This document shows positions 8,573-17,986 of a stretch of 28,216 nucleotides of DNA, one piece after another. Numbering within the stretch: the stretch's first letter is position 1; each line of letters begins with the position of its first letter. The notes under the pieces are model-generated. The model saw only the letters and a list, made by a program, of their open reading frames with translations, did not search any database and was not told the DNA's origin. This DNA comes from Actinomortierella ambigua (taxonomy: Eukaryota > Mortierellomycota > Mortierellomycetes > Mortierellales > Mortierellaceae): positions 1-28,216 of the forward strand of contig JAAAJB010000468.1 in assembly GCA_016098155.1 (NCBI GenBank), in the 5' to 3' direction. The translations under genes and the position numbers were made by a program.

Positions 8573-11034
8573 ATGGAGTATGATGCCCCTTCCCCTTCAG
8601 ACTCATCTGACATTGCCCCCTCCCTGTGTCTGAATCCCGATGCCATTGAGGATCTGGCCCCCGTCCAACCCACAAGAGAGAATGTCCTGCCCGACTTTCC
8701 CACCTTGGCCTGGTCTGAACAGTCGGCTAACGACAAACTCAAGGGCGAGAAGCGCCTCTGCTATCGCCATCGCCCTGACCTGCGCTCCAAGCGCGCAGCC
8801 GACGAGATTCAGCTTGAGAGTCTTCAGCAGGTACGACGAGGTCCTCCCTCCCCCCCACATTGTGTGCTTTTGTGGGATAGGCTCCTTGTGCTCGCTCATG
8901 CGAGTGCCGTGCGCCAATCCTTTTCTTGGCCTAGCCTTGTTATTCCCCGTTTCCCACCCATGTATTCCTACATTTGTATTTGTTCTTTTTTTTTCTCCGT
9001 CTGGGTGCGGAAGCACAACATCCTGTTGTGATCACTAGCACAGCGTTAGCCCAGTTGCTTCTCTTGTGTGTCCGACAGACAAGACTAACACTAGCGAGAG
9101 CTTCTCACTTCCCATTCTCGAAACGCCTCACTTAGGACATTACCAAATTGCCGCACAAGGATCAGCAAATTATCTCACACATCTGGTCTCTTTTCGGCAG
9201 CGCACCAGCTTCGCATCGCCAACTTGTCCTCAGCGGGCTGTTGACGCAATGTTGTGTGCCTCAGCTCTCCTTCCTTTCCACCAACCTGCAGCCGCTGCTG
9301 CGTATCGACTTTTTGTCCATCACACCGCCCGAGATCGCCTTTCGCATCTTGTCCTACCTGGACGCCACTTCACTATGTGCTGCTGCCCAAGTCTGCAAGT
9401 CATGGAAGAAGCTCGCCGATGATGATGTTGTCTGGCACCGCATGTGTGAGCAGCACATTGGTCTCAAGTGCACAAAGTGTGGCTGGGGCTTGCCGCTCTT
9501 GGATAAGAAAAAGGCTCGCAGACGCAATCTCGACCATCCAGCAAAGCAGGCAGCGGTGGACAGCAGGGACCTTGCTCAGCAACAACAATATCACCACCAT
9601 CATTCCGACAGTGAGCCTGAGGATCAACCCTCCTCCTCCTGCTCTTCCTCGCAAGGCGACTTGCATACACCACATTTGGACCCGCACCCTTCGCCACCAA
9701 TTTCGGCTGCTTCCCTGTCACCCATTGAACCCACGGGCCTTGGCTGGCCTCGTCGACGGAGTGCCTCGAACGAGGCCGAGGACGAGGAACGTCTTTTGAA
9801 GCGTGCACGACTCTCCCGATCTCCATCGCCCTTGCATGCTCCGAGGTCGCCTCTTTTCCAGTCGCCCCAGCCACCAGCCAAGCCAGCCGAGGCACCCGCA
9901 AGGCGGCCATGGAAGGAGATCTACTCGGAGCGCCTGATTGTGGAGCGAAACTGGCGCAAGCGCAATTACCGACTGAAGGAGTTCCGTGGACACACGGATG
10001 GCGTGATGTGTCTGCAGTTTGACGAGACGTATCTGATCACGGGCGGTTATGACAACACGGCCAAGGTGTGGAACATTGAGACGGGCGAGTGTCTGCGGAC
10101 GTTGACGGGCCATGCGCTGTGTATCCGGGCGTTGCACTTTGACGAGGCCAAGTTGATCACGGGCTCGATGGACCGGACGCTCAAGATCTGGAATTATCAT
10201 ACGGGTCAATGTATCCGCACGTTGCAAGGACACACGGATGGGATTGTGACACTTGATTTCGACTCGCGGATCCTGGTGTCGGGCTCGGCGGATGCGACGA
10301 TCAAGATTTGGAATTTCGCGACGGGCGAGTGTTCGACGTTGAAGGGCCACAGTGATCTGATCAACAAGGTCCAGATCTATGAGGCCACCAAGCTGTTCTC
10401 GGCCTCGGACGACACGACGGTCAAGTTGTGGGATCTGACGACAAAGACGTGCCTGCGCACGTTCACGGGCCATAATGGCCGTGTGCAGTGCTTGCAGACG
10501 TCGGGTGATGCGCTGATCTCAATCTTGACGGATCGGCTCCGGAAGGCTGGGGGGGGTATCAATCGCGCCGCTTGTGATGGTCGATCGTTGGCACGGCAGC
10601 AGAGCAATGTCAGCACTAGCAACGGCAGCCGCAGGATCGTCGCACCGACCTCCCCGCTGGACGGCAAAAACAACAACAACAGCAGCAGCAGCAACAATGC
10701 ATCGGACACTGAGACACGGACGATGCGATCCATTGTTGTCACGGGCGGCCTGGACAACACACTCAAGATGTGGGACATTGAGACGGGCGAGTGCCTGGAT
10801 ACCCTGTGGGGTCATGTCGAGGGTGTCTGGTCGTTGGCGTTTGACAAGCTGCGAACGGTCTCGGGCAGTCTGGACAGGACGATCAAGGTCTGGGACACGG
10901 AGAGTGGCCAGTGTCTCTACAACTTGACGGGTCATGAAGGACCGGTCACCTGCGTCAGCTTGGGCGACACACGTGTTGTGAGCGGTTCTGACGATGGCGT
11001 TGTGTTTGTCTGGGACTTTGGTGTCCGGAATTGA
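8573..11034 (+). CDS. MET30: F-box/WD40 protein, MET30/SconB type (SCF ubiquitin ligase subunit)
   Basis: Two exons, 8573-8830 and 9136-11034, are joined in phase zero and give 718 residues. The 305-nt intron has donor CAG|GTACGA, a CTAAC branch at about 9086 and acceptor CACTTAG. The order is an N-terminal region with a CYRHRPDL-type motif, a conserved helical region (about 87-140), an F-box (about 145-190; ITPPEIAFRILSYLD) followed by the CTKCGWGLPLL signature (about 198-208), a Ser/Pro/His-rich linker, then seven WD40 repeats (369-716). Known MET30/SconB/Pof1 proteins recruit the sulfur-regulon activator (Met4 type) to Skp1-cullin-F-box ligase, giving sulfur-metabolite repression. WD repeat 5 is interrupted by a Ser/Asn-rich insertion (about 555-617). 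The first ATG of exon 1 is used; the conserved CYRH region shows exon 1 belongs. Confidence 0.9.
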
Positions 11035-11669
11035 AAAACGGGCTCCAGCCCAGCCCACCCCCCCTCCCACTTTACCCTCCCCTCACCTATTAGCTAGCTT
11101 CCTCTCCTTGTAGTATATATCTTTCCCGCCTTTTGCCCGCACCTGGGCGGGGCATTCTTTTTCCCGTCGCACTACGCTACCTTCATACCTCTCTGTAGTC
11201 GTAGTTTTCCAACCTTGTAAACTAGTAACTATTTTTTTTTACCATATGGAGACTTCAGAAAGGAACAGAGGGACTTTTGTTACAGGCGGGCTGCGGATGG
11301 GAGAATGCAGGAGAAGGTATGGTAGCATAGCAGTCTCGCGAAGGGGGCACTGCCAACTATGCCGCCTGAGAACGATTCTGTTACCCTCCTAAAGAAAAGC
11401 CACCGAAAGTATACTGGACCACCCAAAAGGAGACAAGGAGGATGGGCCGTGCTCTCGGGCGAACGAACACAACCCCCTTGCAATGCCCATGTATTATTGG
11501 ACATTCCACTCCACTGTTTGAAACTCCTGAGATACGCTCGAACCTTTAGGGGATAAAAATGTAGCAAAGTAAAGGAGGGGAGGGGTGGCGGGTGGGGCGC
11601 AATGCTCCACCTTCACACCGGAAAACAGACAATCATGAAAATGAACAGTTTGTTTTTCCACTACAATCT

Positions 11670-11675
11670 TTTATT
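11670..11675 (-). terminator. Possible polyadenylation signal AATAAA
   Basis: The plus strand reads TTTATT, so AATAAA is on the minus strand about 160 nt beyond the stop codon at 11837. Position and orientation suit the upstream secreted-protein gene. The motif alone is weak evidence. Confidence 0.3.
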
Positions 11676-11739
11676 TAATGTTGGGAGTGGGTGTCAACTG
11701 AGGAAGAAAGAGGTAGTGCTCAAAGTTGGGACCCAGTAA

Positions 11740-11763
11740 ACACACACACACACACACACACAC
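11740..11763. repeat. CA dinucleotide microsatellite
   Basis: A perfect (AC)n run of 12 units lies in the 3' flank of the secreted-protein gene. Confidence 0.95.
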
Positions 11764-11836
11764 TCCGTAGAACCAAAAAATAGAGGAGATTCTGTATACA
11801 GATATACGAGGCTGTTGCACACACACTCAAGAAGAA

Positions 11837-12142
11837 TTAAATGTTGCAGCCATAGGATCCCTTTGGGGGCCACTTGTGCTTGGGATCGCGGTATCCGGGC
11901 TTGCACTTGATCTCGCCACCAGACTTGTTGCAGCATTTCTTGAACTTGGTCACGGAGCTCTTATAGTTTGGGGTGTTGCACACATTGCCAAACATGAAGC
12001 CTTTGGCGGGGATGCAGCACGAAGCGTCGTACTTGGGTCTGAAGCATGTGCAAATGCCATACTCAATCGTCTCGTCCGCTCGAACTACGGCTACTTGGAT
12101 CGAAAGCACCAGCAAAGCGAGGGAGGCAATGGAGACACGCAT
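11837..12142 (-). CDS. Small secreted cysteine-rich protein, tandem paralogue A (101 aa)
   Basis: This single exon of 101 residues starts at the ATG at 12142. That start gives a perfect signal peptide (MRVSIASLALL and on, cleavage near residue 22); longer upstream reading is pyrimidine-tract leader. Nine cysteines lie at 31, 33, 42, 43, 55, 70, 71, 80 and 99. Its neighbour at 12651-12983 shares the framework and many residues (GICTCF.PK.DASCC, NVC.T, CC..SGG..KCK.G.RDP.H.WPP..SYGC), so the two arose by tandem duplication. The order CxC-CC-C-CC-C-C matches no family I can name; it differs from hydrophobins (C-CC-C-C-CC-C). The protein should be extracellular and disulfide-bonded, and is moderately basic. 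Its role is unknown. Confidence 0.8.
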   Translation of the reverse strand: MRVSIASLALLVLSIQVAVVRADETIEYGICTCFRPKYDASCCIPAKGFMFGNVCNTPNYKSSVTKFKKCCNKSGGEIKCKPGYRDPKHKWPPKGSYGCNI

Positions 12143-12650
12143 GGCTTTTTTTTTTGGATGGTGTGGAGTGAAGAGGAATGGGGTGTAAAAAATGGTAAGA
12201 GTAGTGAGATGGTGAAGAAGATGATGGAGGGAATGAAGTAAGGAAAGAAAGAAAGGAAAGGAAAAGAAAGAGAAGAGAGAAAAAGGAAGGTGTAGCATTG
12301 CTTAAAAGCAAGGGGAGCAGAAAGCATCGATGTCAACGCTCACAACCCAGAGCGGCGCACGGAGAAATATCACGACAGATGGTGAATGACCCATTTGTGC
12401 TGCAAAACACTGTTGCGGCATCTACTACCACCGTCTAACCTCCCTCCCCAACCCCCTCTCTTGCCTACACCCTGCTGCAGAGTAAAATTAGTCCTTGGAT
12501 CGCCTGAGACATCTCAACGCATAGCATGTAAAAACTTTTTAGTGGGCATTCGTATTTATAAAAAAAAAATTCATGTTTACACAGTCTAATCTCGTGTTGC
12601 CCAGAAGACTACTCGCATAAACTCCTCGCATGAGCGGCGGAATTTGACAA
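12143..12650. other. Spacer between tandem secreted-protein genes
   Basis: The first 150 bp upstream of paralogue A are purine-rich on the plus strand, a C/T-rich leader for the minus-strand gene. The rest holds the 3' flank of paralogue B, including an A/T-rich stretch at 12553-12570. No gene is recognised. Confidence 0.6.
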
Positions 12651-12983
12651 CTAGTACTGCTTGCAGCCGTACGAGTCCTCTGGGGGCCAATGGGAGGGGT
12701 CTCGCACGCCGTACTTGCACTTGGATCGGCCTCCAGAGCGCTCGCAGCACGCCCTGTACTTTGCGACCGTCTCCACGTTGTCGAGAGTATCGCAGACGTT
12801 GCCATCGTTCATCATCCAGCCCTTGGCCAGGATACAGCAGGAGGCATCAAACTTGGGATTGAAACAGGTGCAAATGCCGAAATGGACGTCGTTGCCCGAC
12901 GAGGCCGTGTCATTCTGGGCAGTGACGGCCACGGCAAGGGTCGAGATCGCTAGGGCGGCAACGGAGGCAATGGAGAAACGCAT
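12651..12983 (-). CDS. Small secreted cysteine-rich protein, tandem paralogue B (110 aa)
   Basis: This single exon of 110 residues starts with a signal peptide (MRFSIASVAALAIS and on, cleavage near residue 22). A short linker with a potential N-glycosylation site (NDT at 24-26) follows, then nine cysteines at 38, 40, 49, 50, 64, 79, 80, 89 and 107. The spacing is nearly that of paralogue A (8, 13, 14, 8, 17 residues between cysteine groups against 8, 11, 14, 8, 18). It differs mainly by the longer acidic linker after the signal and by a more neutral charge. A TATA box lies about 112 bp upstream. The secreted product is of unknown function; the odd Cys number suggests one free thiol or a dimer-forming bond. 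Confidence 0.82.
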   Translation of the reverse strand: MRFSIASVAALAISTLAVAVTAQNDTASSGNDVHFGICTCFNPKFDASCCILAKGWMMNDGNVCDTLDNVETVAKYRACCERSGGRSKCKYGVRDPSHWPPEDSYGCKQY

Positions 12984-13094
12984 AGTGAGAGATTGTGTGG
13001 ATATGTGGATATCTAGGTGTGGAGGATAGGTTGAGAGTTTTTTCTTTTTTGTTCTTGGGTTGGAGTTTTTGATCCATCAGTTGAATGGAGGATC

Positions 13095-13101
13095 TTTTAT
13101 A
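13095..13101 (-). promoter_or_regulatory. TATA box of secreted paralogue B
   Basis: TATAAAA on the minus strand is about 112 bp before the start codon at 12983. A TTTTCTTTTTT-type pyrimidine run in the plus sequence at 13036-13050 lies between them. Confidence 0.55.
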
Positions 13102-14438
13102 AGAGCGTTGGGTCTCTTGGGACATCTTTTGGGTATGCGGTACGCGCGTATAGCATGGGAGAGGTGGACGGCGGGAGGATATTCTTCTTCTGCTTCATTG
13201 TCCTTCGGATGCCGTCATTCGGAAGAAGGTGCCCGATGTGCCGGCAACTGCTGTTGCTTGGAATGGTCCAAGGCTAAGAATATCGTTTTCGTCAAAACGC
13301 CTCATCGTAATACAACGGTACATTTTCGCACCAACAAAAACAACAACAACAACAAAAAAAGAAGGTCGTGAGTTGATCCTCAATGTCCAATTGGAGCCAT
13401 GTAAGCCGTTGATTCTTTAGACTCTCTCACCTTGTGGTACGCCGCCCCTGTTGGACTTGGGCTGTCTTTCCTAGTTTGTACTTTTTTGTACATGCACACA
13501 ATTTCTCGCATGCCTATGCGAAGCAAGGGAGGGAGTGGACACGTTGATTGACGTGAGAATCAAAATGGGTAGGGCACGCATTCTATTTTCAGAACAGTGC
13601 ACGTTTAAGTCGATTGCACAGTAAACGATCCCTTCTGCTATTTTTTTTTTTCGTCTGGCACTGCCCATGAGCTCATGGGACAAGTTATTCCCTCCCTCCT
13701 TCCCGGCAGCCTATTATAGTGCCTATTGTCCCTATTGTTGGCTGTTGTTGGTCGCAGGTGTGAACCCTGCGTAGTTCATTCAAAGACCTACTAACTTTAT
13801 TCTGATTTACCTTGCCCCTTTCCCTCTCCCCTCGCCCCTTTACCTTGCTCGCTTTGGAAAGGGTTTGGAAAGGGTGTGTGCTGGCAAGCAAGGTCATTTC
13901 TCGGTGTCTCCGAATTTTACGAAGCTTCCTCTCGTGGAGTTCACCGACATGGAGTCCCCTCCCCCATGGCGACGCGACTAGATGATTTCCGATACATTAA
14001 CTCTCTTGTGGATGGGCGTTTTAACCTCGAAGACGAGCAGACAGCGCGAATGGTGACCACTGTTCTATTTTCTTCATATCCGTGTTACCAAAATAAAGTG
14101 GGACAGGAGCAGTAAAAAGCAAGTTGGAACACGACTTGGCTAAAGTCGAGCGCCAAAATAGAAACATAAAGGAGTAAGGATGTAGCGAGCTAATAAAGCT
14201 TTTGTAGGAGCATCGAGAGGAGAGTGAACGATTGAGTGGAAAAAGGAGTTGACGGTGGTGTGTCTCATCATCTGTGAGTCTGTGATCAAGCCTTTTTTTT
14301 TTTTTTGGTGTTGTACACTGCGCTGCAATGATGCGTTTTTTCCATTCGACATTGTTTTTGATACACTACATAAGACGGCGGGAAACAATTGGAGGGTATT
14401 CGTGGCAGGATGGGATGTGACAAAAGGCTATACTACTT
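13102..14438. other. Intergenic, with one small candidate frame
   Basis: This region is upstream of paralogue B and downstream of the thioredoxin-UBX gene. No established gene is seen. A plus-strand frame at 13966-14115 is listed separately. A CAACAA-rich stretch (13331-13350) and a T run (14290-14305) are low-complexity. Confidence 0.5.
13966..14115 (+). CDS. Uncertain small frame (49 aa)
   Basis: An ATG with good context (cccccATGg) opens a 49-residue frame containing RLDDFRYINSLVDGRFNLED and ending in TAA. The composition is mixed and protein-like, and the frame is open for a further 30 codons upstream. It could be a micro-protein, an exon of a longer gene or chance. No family is recognised. 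Confidence 0.2.
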   Translation: MATRLDDFRYINSLVDGRFNLEDEQTARMVTTVLFSSYPCYQNKVGQEQ

Positions 14439-15785
14439 CTATGCTTTCATGATCAGCTGCGCCCGAGGCACCAGTTTTGCCTCCTCCAATGTCTGTTTCA
14501 ACGCGTCGCCTTCATAGACACTATCGACATTCAACATAGAAAAAAGAACAATATACACCAACAAAATAGTTAGTTCAACAGGTCTTCAAAACTGAGATCA
14601 TTCATACACTCTTGTTTTTCTACATAAACAATAACAACGCCAGCGAAAAAAAAAACAGGACTCCTCTTTCCCCCCTCCCCTTTTCCATATCCCACTTACA
14701 CGCGAGGAAAGTTGGTCATGAGCGAAAACTGGGCCAGTTTAGTCCCACGGGCATCGAGGTTGGCCTTGACAAACTCTTGGACGCGCTCCACGGTATGCGA
14801 GGGCTCAAAATCGCCCTTGATGGTCGAGCCATCCAACAATCGCACCTGAATCTGGCAAGGCCCACCGGGACCTGCGACTGTCTCGGCCGGGCTCGAGGTC
14901 GTGGCGGCGCGTGCCGAGTCAATCAAGCTGGTTTGTGCACGGGACATACCCTGGAGGCATCGGTACAACAAATTCATTAGCGATGCTGCCAGATGCGTCA
15001 GCGCCACCCACACCTTGAGATAGTAAGGTGCGTGATTCAAATCTCCTTCGCGACGACGCGCTCCTTGGTTCCTGCTGCTACCAGCTGCCGACGTGGAGGA
15101 TGTGGTGGTGGATGTTCCTGAAGAAGAAGAAGAAGACGCACCACCACCACGCTGCTGCAGGGTTTGTGAGGAAGATGGAGTAGAAGAATAGGAAGAGTGA
15201 TTTACCGCACTGCTGCTGCTGCCTCCACCTAGAGTCTGACCCGTCCCCGAAAAGGCGCCACTAGACTCGTGTTGCTTGATCAGTGCCTGGATCTTGCCAG
15301 CGTCGGCGCCGACGACACGGCCGACCTCGGAGCCGCCCTTGACAAAGACAATGGTCGGCATGGCCGAGACGGTGTATTCGCTCGCACAATCGCGTGCCTC
15401 GTCAACGTCCACCTTGAGGAAGACTGTCGTTGAGTGCTTGCGCTCGAGTCCTTCGAGGATAGGCGCGAGATGTTTGCATGGCCCACACCTATATTGTATA
15501 TATAATCTGTGTGAGTTTGGGTCTGGGTATTGATTTCTTGGTCTTTGAAAAGTCAACAGAATACGGTGCATTGTCCGGTTTACCATGTGGCGTGAAAGTC
15601 AACAACCACCTGTATCATAGGGTGGAGGGGGGAAGCAACATTGAGGTTAATATCATAAAGATGCTGACTGCGCATGCAATTCTTTGCACTTTGACGTTTG
15701 GAATGTGAATGTGCATTCTCACCAGCCTAGAGCCAGCAGCAGCAAACTGCGACTTGAGTTCGGAGAGTGAGGTAATGTTCTTCAT
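14439..15785 (-). CDS. Thioredoxin-UBX domain fusion protein (319 aa)
   Basis: Four exons on the minus strand (15785-15723, 15609-15584, 15488-14700, 14520-14439) total 960 nt. The second exon is only 26 nt and supplies VVVDFHAT, completing the thioredoxin strand before the active site. Residues 1-105 are a canonical thioredoxin fold with WCGPC at 30-34 and cis-Pro at 74, so it should be redox-active. A Ser/Gly/Thr-rich linker (about 110-175) and an amphipathic stretch (about 180-210) follow, then a UBX domain (about 240-319) with the FPR loop at 290-292. In known UBX proteins that loop binds the N-domain of Cdc48/p97. Inference: a thiol oxidoreductase delivered to Cdc48-ubiquitin complexes in the cytosol or nucleus. 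The last exon (82 nt) completes the UBX fold. The gene diverges from the TatD gene. Confidence 0.85.
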
Positions 15786-16016
15786 GATGCGTGGGTGTTT
15801 AGAGCGACAAAGAGTGTGAGAAAGATGAGCGTTCTTCTCTCTCCGAAAACGACGTGTCCATTGTCCAGTTCCCCACACCCACACCACCCACCTACAGCAG
15901 TCCCAGGGGGGCGAGTGAAGGTCGTTCCCCTTTTTTGTTCTGTCTGTCGTCTCTCACCCCTACTCAACAAGCCGACATAGACACCCTTGGGCAGACCCTA
16001 TCTATCTCGTTGTACC
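15786..16016. promoter_or_regulatory. Divergent promoter between thioredoxin-UBX and TatD genes
   Basis: Only 231 bp separate the two start codons. It is C/A-rich on the plus strand (cccacacccacaccacccacc at about 15870-15892) and has no clear TATA box in either direction. Both genes must draw on this short region, so shared regulation is plausible. Confidence 0.55.
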
Positions 16017-17678
16017 ATGTCAGCTATCGCAGCTCCCTCTTCGACCACCGCACTCTCGACCACCGCTATGCGAGCCCCCCGATTCATTGGTATAGAGAAT
16101 ACTCCATGGCGACATCTTGCTCGGAATTGCTCTCATGGCCCCCTCGCACAACGTCTCATACTATTTTTTTTCTTATTCTTTTTTTTTCCACAACACCAAA
16201 AAAGACATTGGCATCAACCTGACGGACAGCATGTTCCGCGGCTTGTATCACGGAAAGCAAGCCCATGCTGGTGAGCACACCCTTTTTTTTTAATCGTTTT
16301 ATCTTTCTGGGACACGTTGAAAGGAAAGGATGAACTACGTTCGCCTCTGACAAAAGTGACCTAGCATAGATGACCTTGCCTTGGTTCTTGCTCGCGCGAC
16401 TGCTGCTGGTGTCAAGAAGATGATCATCACTGCCGGTACGCTTTCCGAGGCGCACGAGGCACTCAAGCTGGCGAACCTCAACGGTAGGATACTTTTGATA
16501 TCTGATTTTGATCTACATCATTCCAAAACCCATCACTTGATCTGATCTCCCTCCTCTCTTTCTTTCCTCAAATACAATACGACACCTATTTGTTAGACGG
16601 GTACTATACAACTGTTGGCTGCCATCCAACGCGCTGCAAAGAGTTTGAGGACCACCCAGAGGGGCCCGACGCCTACTTCAAGGGCCTGGAGGGAGTCATC
16701 CAATCCCACGAATCACGCGGAAAGGTCGTGGCCATTGGCGAGTGTGGTCTGGATTACGACCGTCTGCATTTTTGCCCCAAAGAGGTCCAACAAAAGTATT
16801 TTCAACGCCAGTTTGACCTGGCCGAGTCGACCAGGCTGCCCATGTTCTTGCACAACCGAAACACTGGCAATGACTTTGTCGAGGCTGTGGCGAAGAACCG
16901 CCACCGGTTTACGGAGGGCGTTGTCCATTCGTTCACTGGGACCATGGAGGAGATGCGGGAGCTTGTCGCGCTTGGATTGTACATTGGCATCAACGGATGG
17001 TAGGTGTATTTCGCGCCCTTTGTGTGTAGGGGAAAGGGAGGAGGGGGAGGGAGTGGCGAGAAAGGTATCGGACAAAAAAAAAATATCGTGCAAGAGTTTG
17101 CTGACTCCACTGTATATTATTTTGAACCACTTCCCGACTCTAGCTCGCTCAAGACCGAGGAAAACTTGCAGGTAGCAGCAGCAGTGCCTGTGGAGCAACT
17201 GATGATCGAGACCGATGCACCTTGGTGCGATATCCGACCCACGCATGCTTCCTACCAGCATCTGACTCGACTGTTGACGCCAGAGCGTACCGACATGTGG
17301 AGCCCACCATCGCGTAAGAAGGAAAAGTTTGCCGAGGGTTCCATGGTCAAAGGACGCAACGAGCCATGCACCATCGGGTAAGTTTGGGCAGAAGGCTTTT
17401 TTTCCTTCTTTTTGTTCAATACCCGCAGCGTTTATCTTGACAGCTGGATTGTGTTGAATCGTCAACTTTTGTTGCTTACAAAGAGCCCTACTCTTCCTTT
17501 CTCATGCTGCTGGGGGGGGGGGGTCAATTTTTGACTATTTTTTTTTCTTAGTCAAGTCCTATTAGTTCTCGCGTCCATTCGTGGCGTCGATCCCAATGAG
17601 TTGGCTGAACAGGTGTGGAAGAACACCTGCAAGGTCTTCTTCCCTCAAGAGCTCGATGAAGAGTCAGCCAAAAACTAG
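16017..17678 (+). CDS. TATDN1: TatD-family deoxyribonuclease, TATDN1 type (338 aa)
   Basis: Six exons (16017-16089, 16205-16270, 16370-16483, 16597-16999, 17144-17377, 17552-17678) total 1017 nt, all with GT-AG boundaries and consistent phase. The product is a metal-dependent TIM-barrel hydrolase of the TatD family, which acts as a DNA exonuclease/endonuclease and has been linked to repair and apoptotic DNA breakdown. It starts with IDIGINLTD, the TATDN1-type version of the first motif. Likely metal ligands are E133 (GECGLDYD), H170 (FLH), H195 (VVHSF) and D243 (ETDAPWC). A conserved RNEPC precedes the C-terminal helices. Length and motif order match eukaryotic TATDN1. The first 20 residues are Ala/Ser/Thr-rich; a second ATG at codon 18 is an alternative start. 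Intron 5 has a 12-base G run. Confidence 0.93.
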
Positions 17679-17986
17679 ATCCCTCTGATTTCTCTCCTTA
17701 CCACAAGTCCATCATAGAAAGAAAAGCACACGGAGACATCTAGCGTCTTTGTACATCGAAACCTCCTTCCTCTATGGATTATGATGATGTGGAACAATTG
17801 GATCCAAAAAAAAGAAGACAAAACAAACTAGGCAGGAAAGAGAGTGAAAATATAAACTACATTGGGATGGATGGGATGTGTGTGGGGAAAAAGGAAAAAG
17901 AGACACATTCAAGTCGCTAACCGCCTAAAGAACAACAAAAATAACGAACAACCTCCTTTCTAAAAGAAACCCGTCGAAAAATCCAT
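17679..17986. other. Shared 3' flank of convergent TatD and prohibitin genes
   Basis: This is A-rich sequence between two convergent stop codons, long enough only for both 3' untranslated regions. No other feature is seen. Confidence 0.7.

Larger units (their letters stand above)
11035..11836. other. Intergenic between convergent genes
   Basis: This lies between the 3' ends of the F-box gene (+) and the secreted-protein gene (-). No gene is recognised. It holds a CA microsatellite and a minus-strand AATAAA at about 11670-11675, which may be the polyadenylation signal of the 11837-12142 gene. Confidence 0.6.

Noticed and set aside
9464..11070. Long minus-strand frames (for example 251 residues at 9718-10473) opposite the F-box/WD40 gene
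   Set aside because: They mirror the WD40 coding strand and arise from its regular codon pattern.
11837..12983. Hydrophobin-like reading of the secreted Cys-rich pair
   Set aside because: Hydrophobins follow C-CC-C-C-CC-C. These proteins have CxC-CC-C-CC-C-C, with nine cysteines and no long hydrophobic loops.
16713..17465. 250-residue minus-strand frame opposite the TatD gene
   Set aside because: It overlaps verified TatD exons with conserved catalytic motifs, so it is a shadow.
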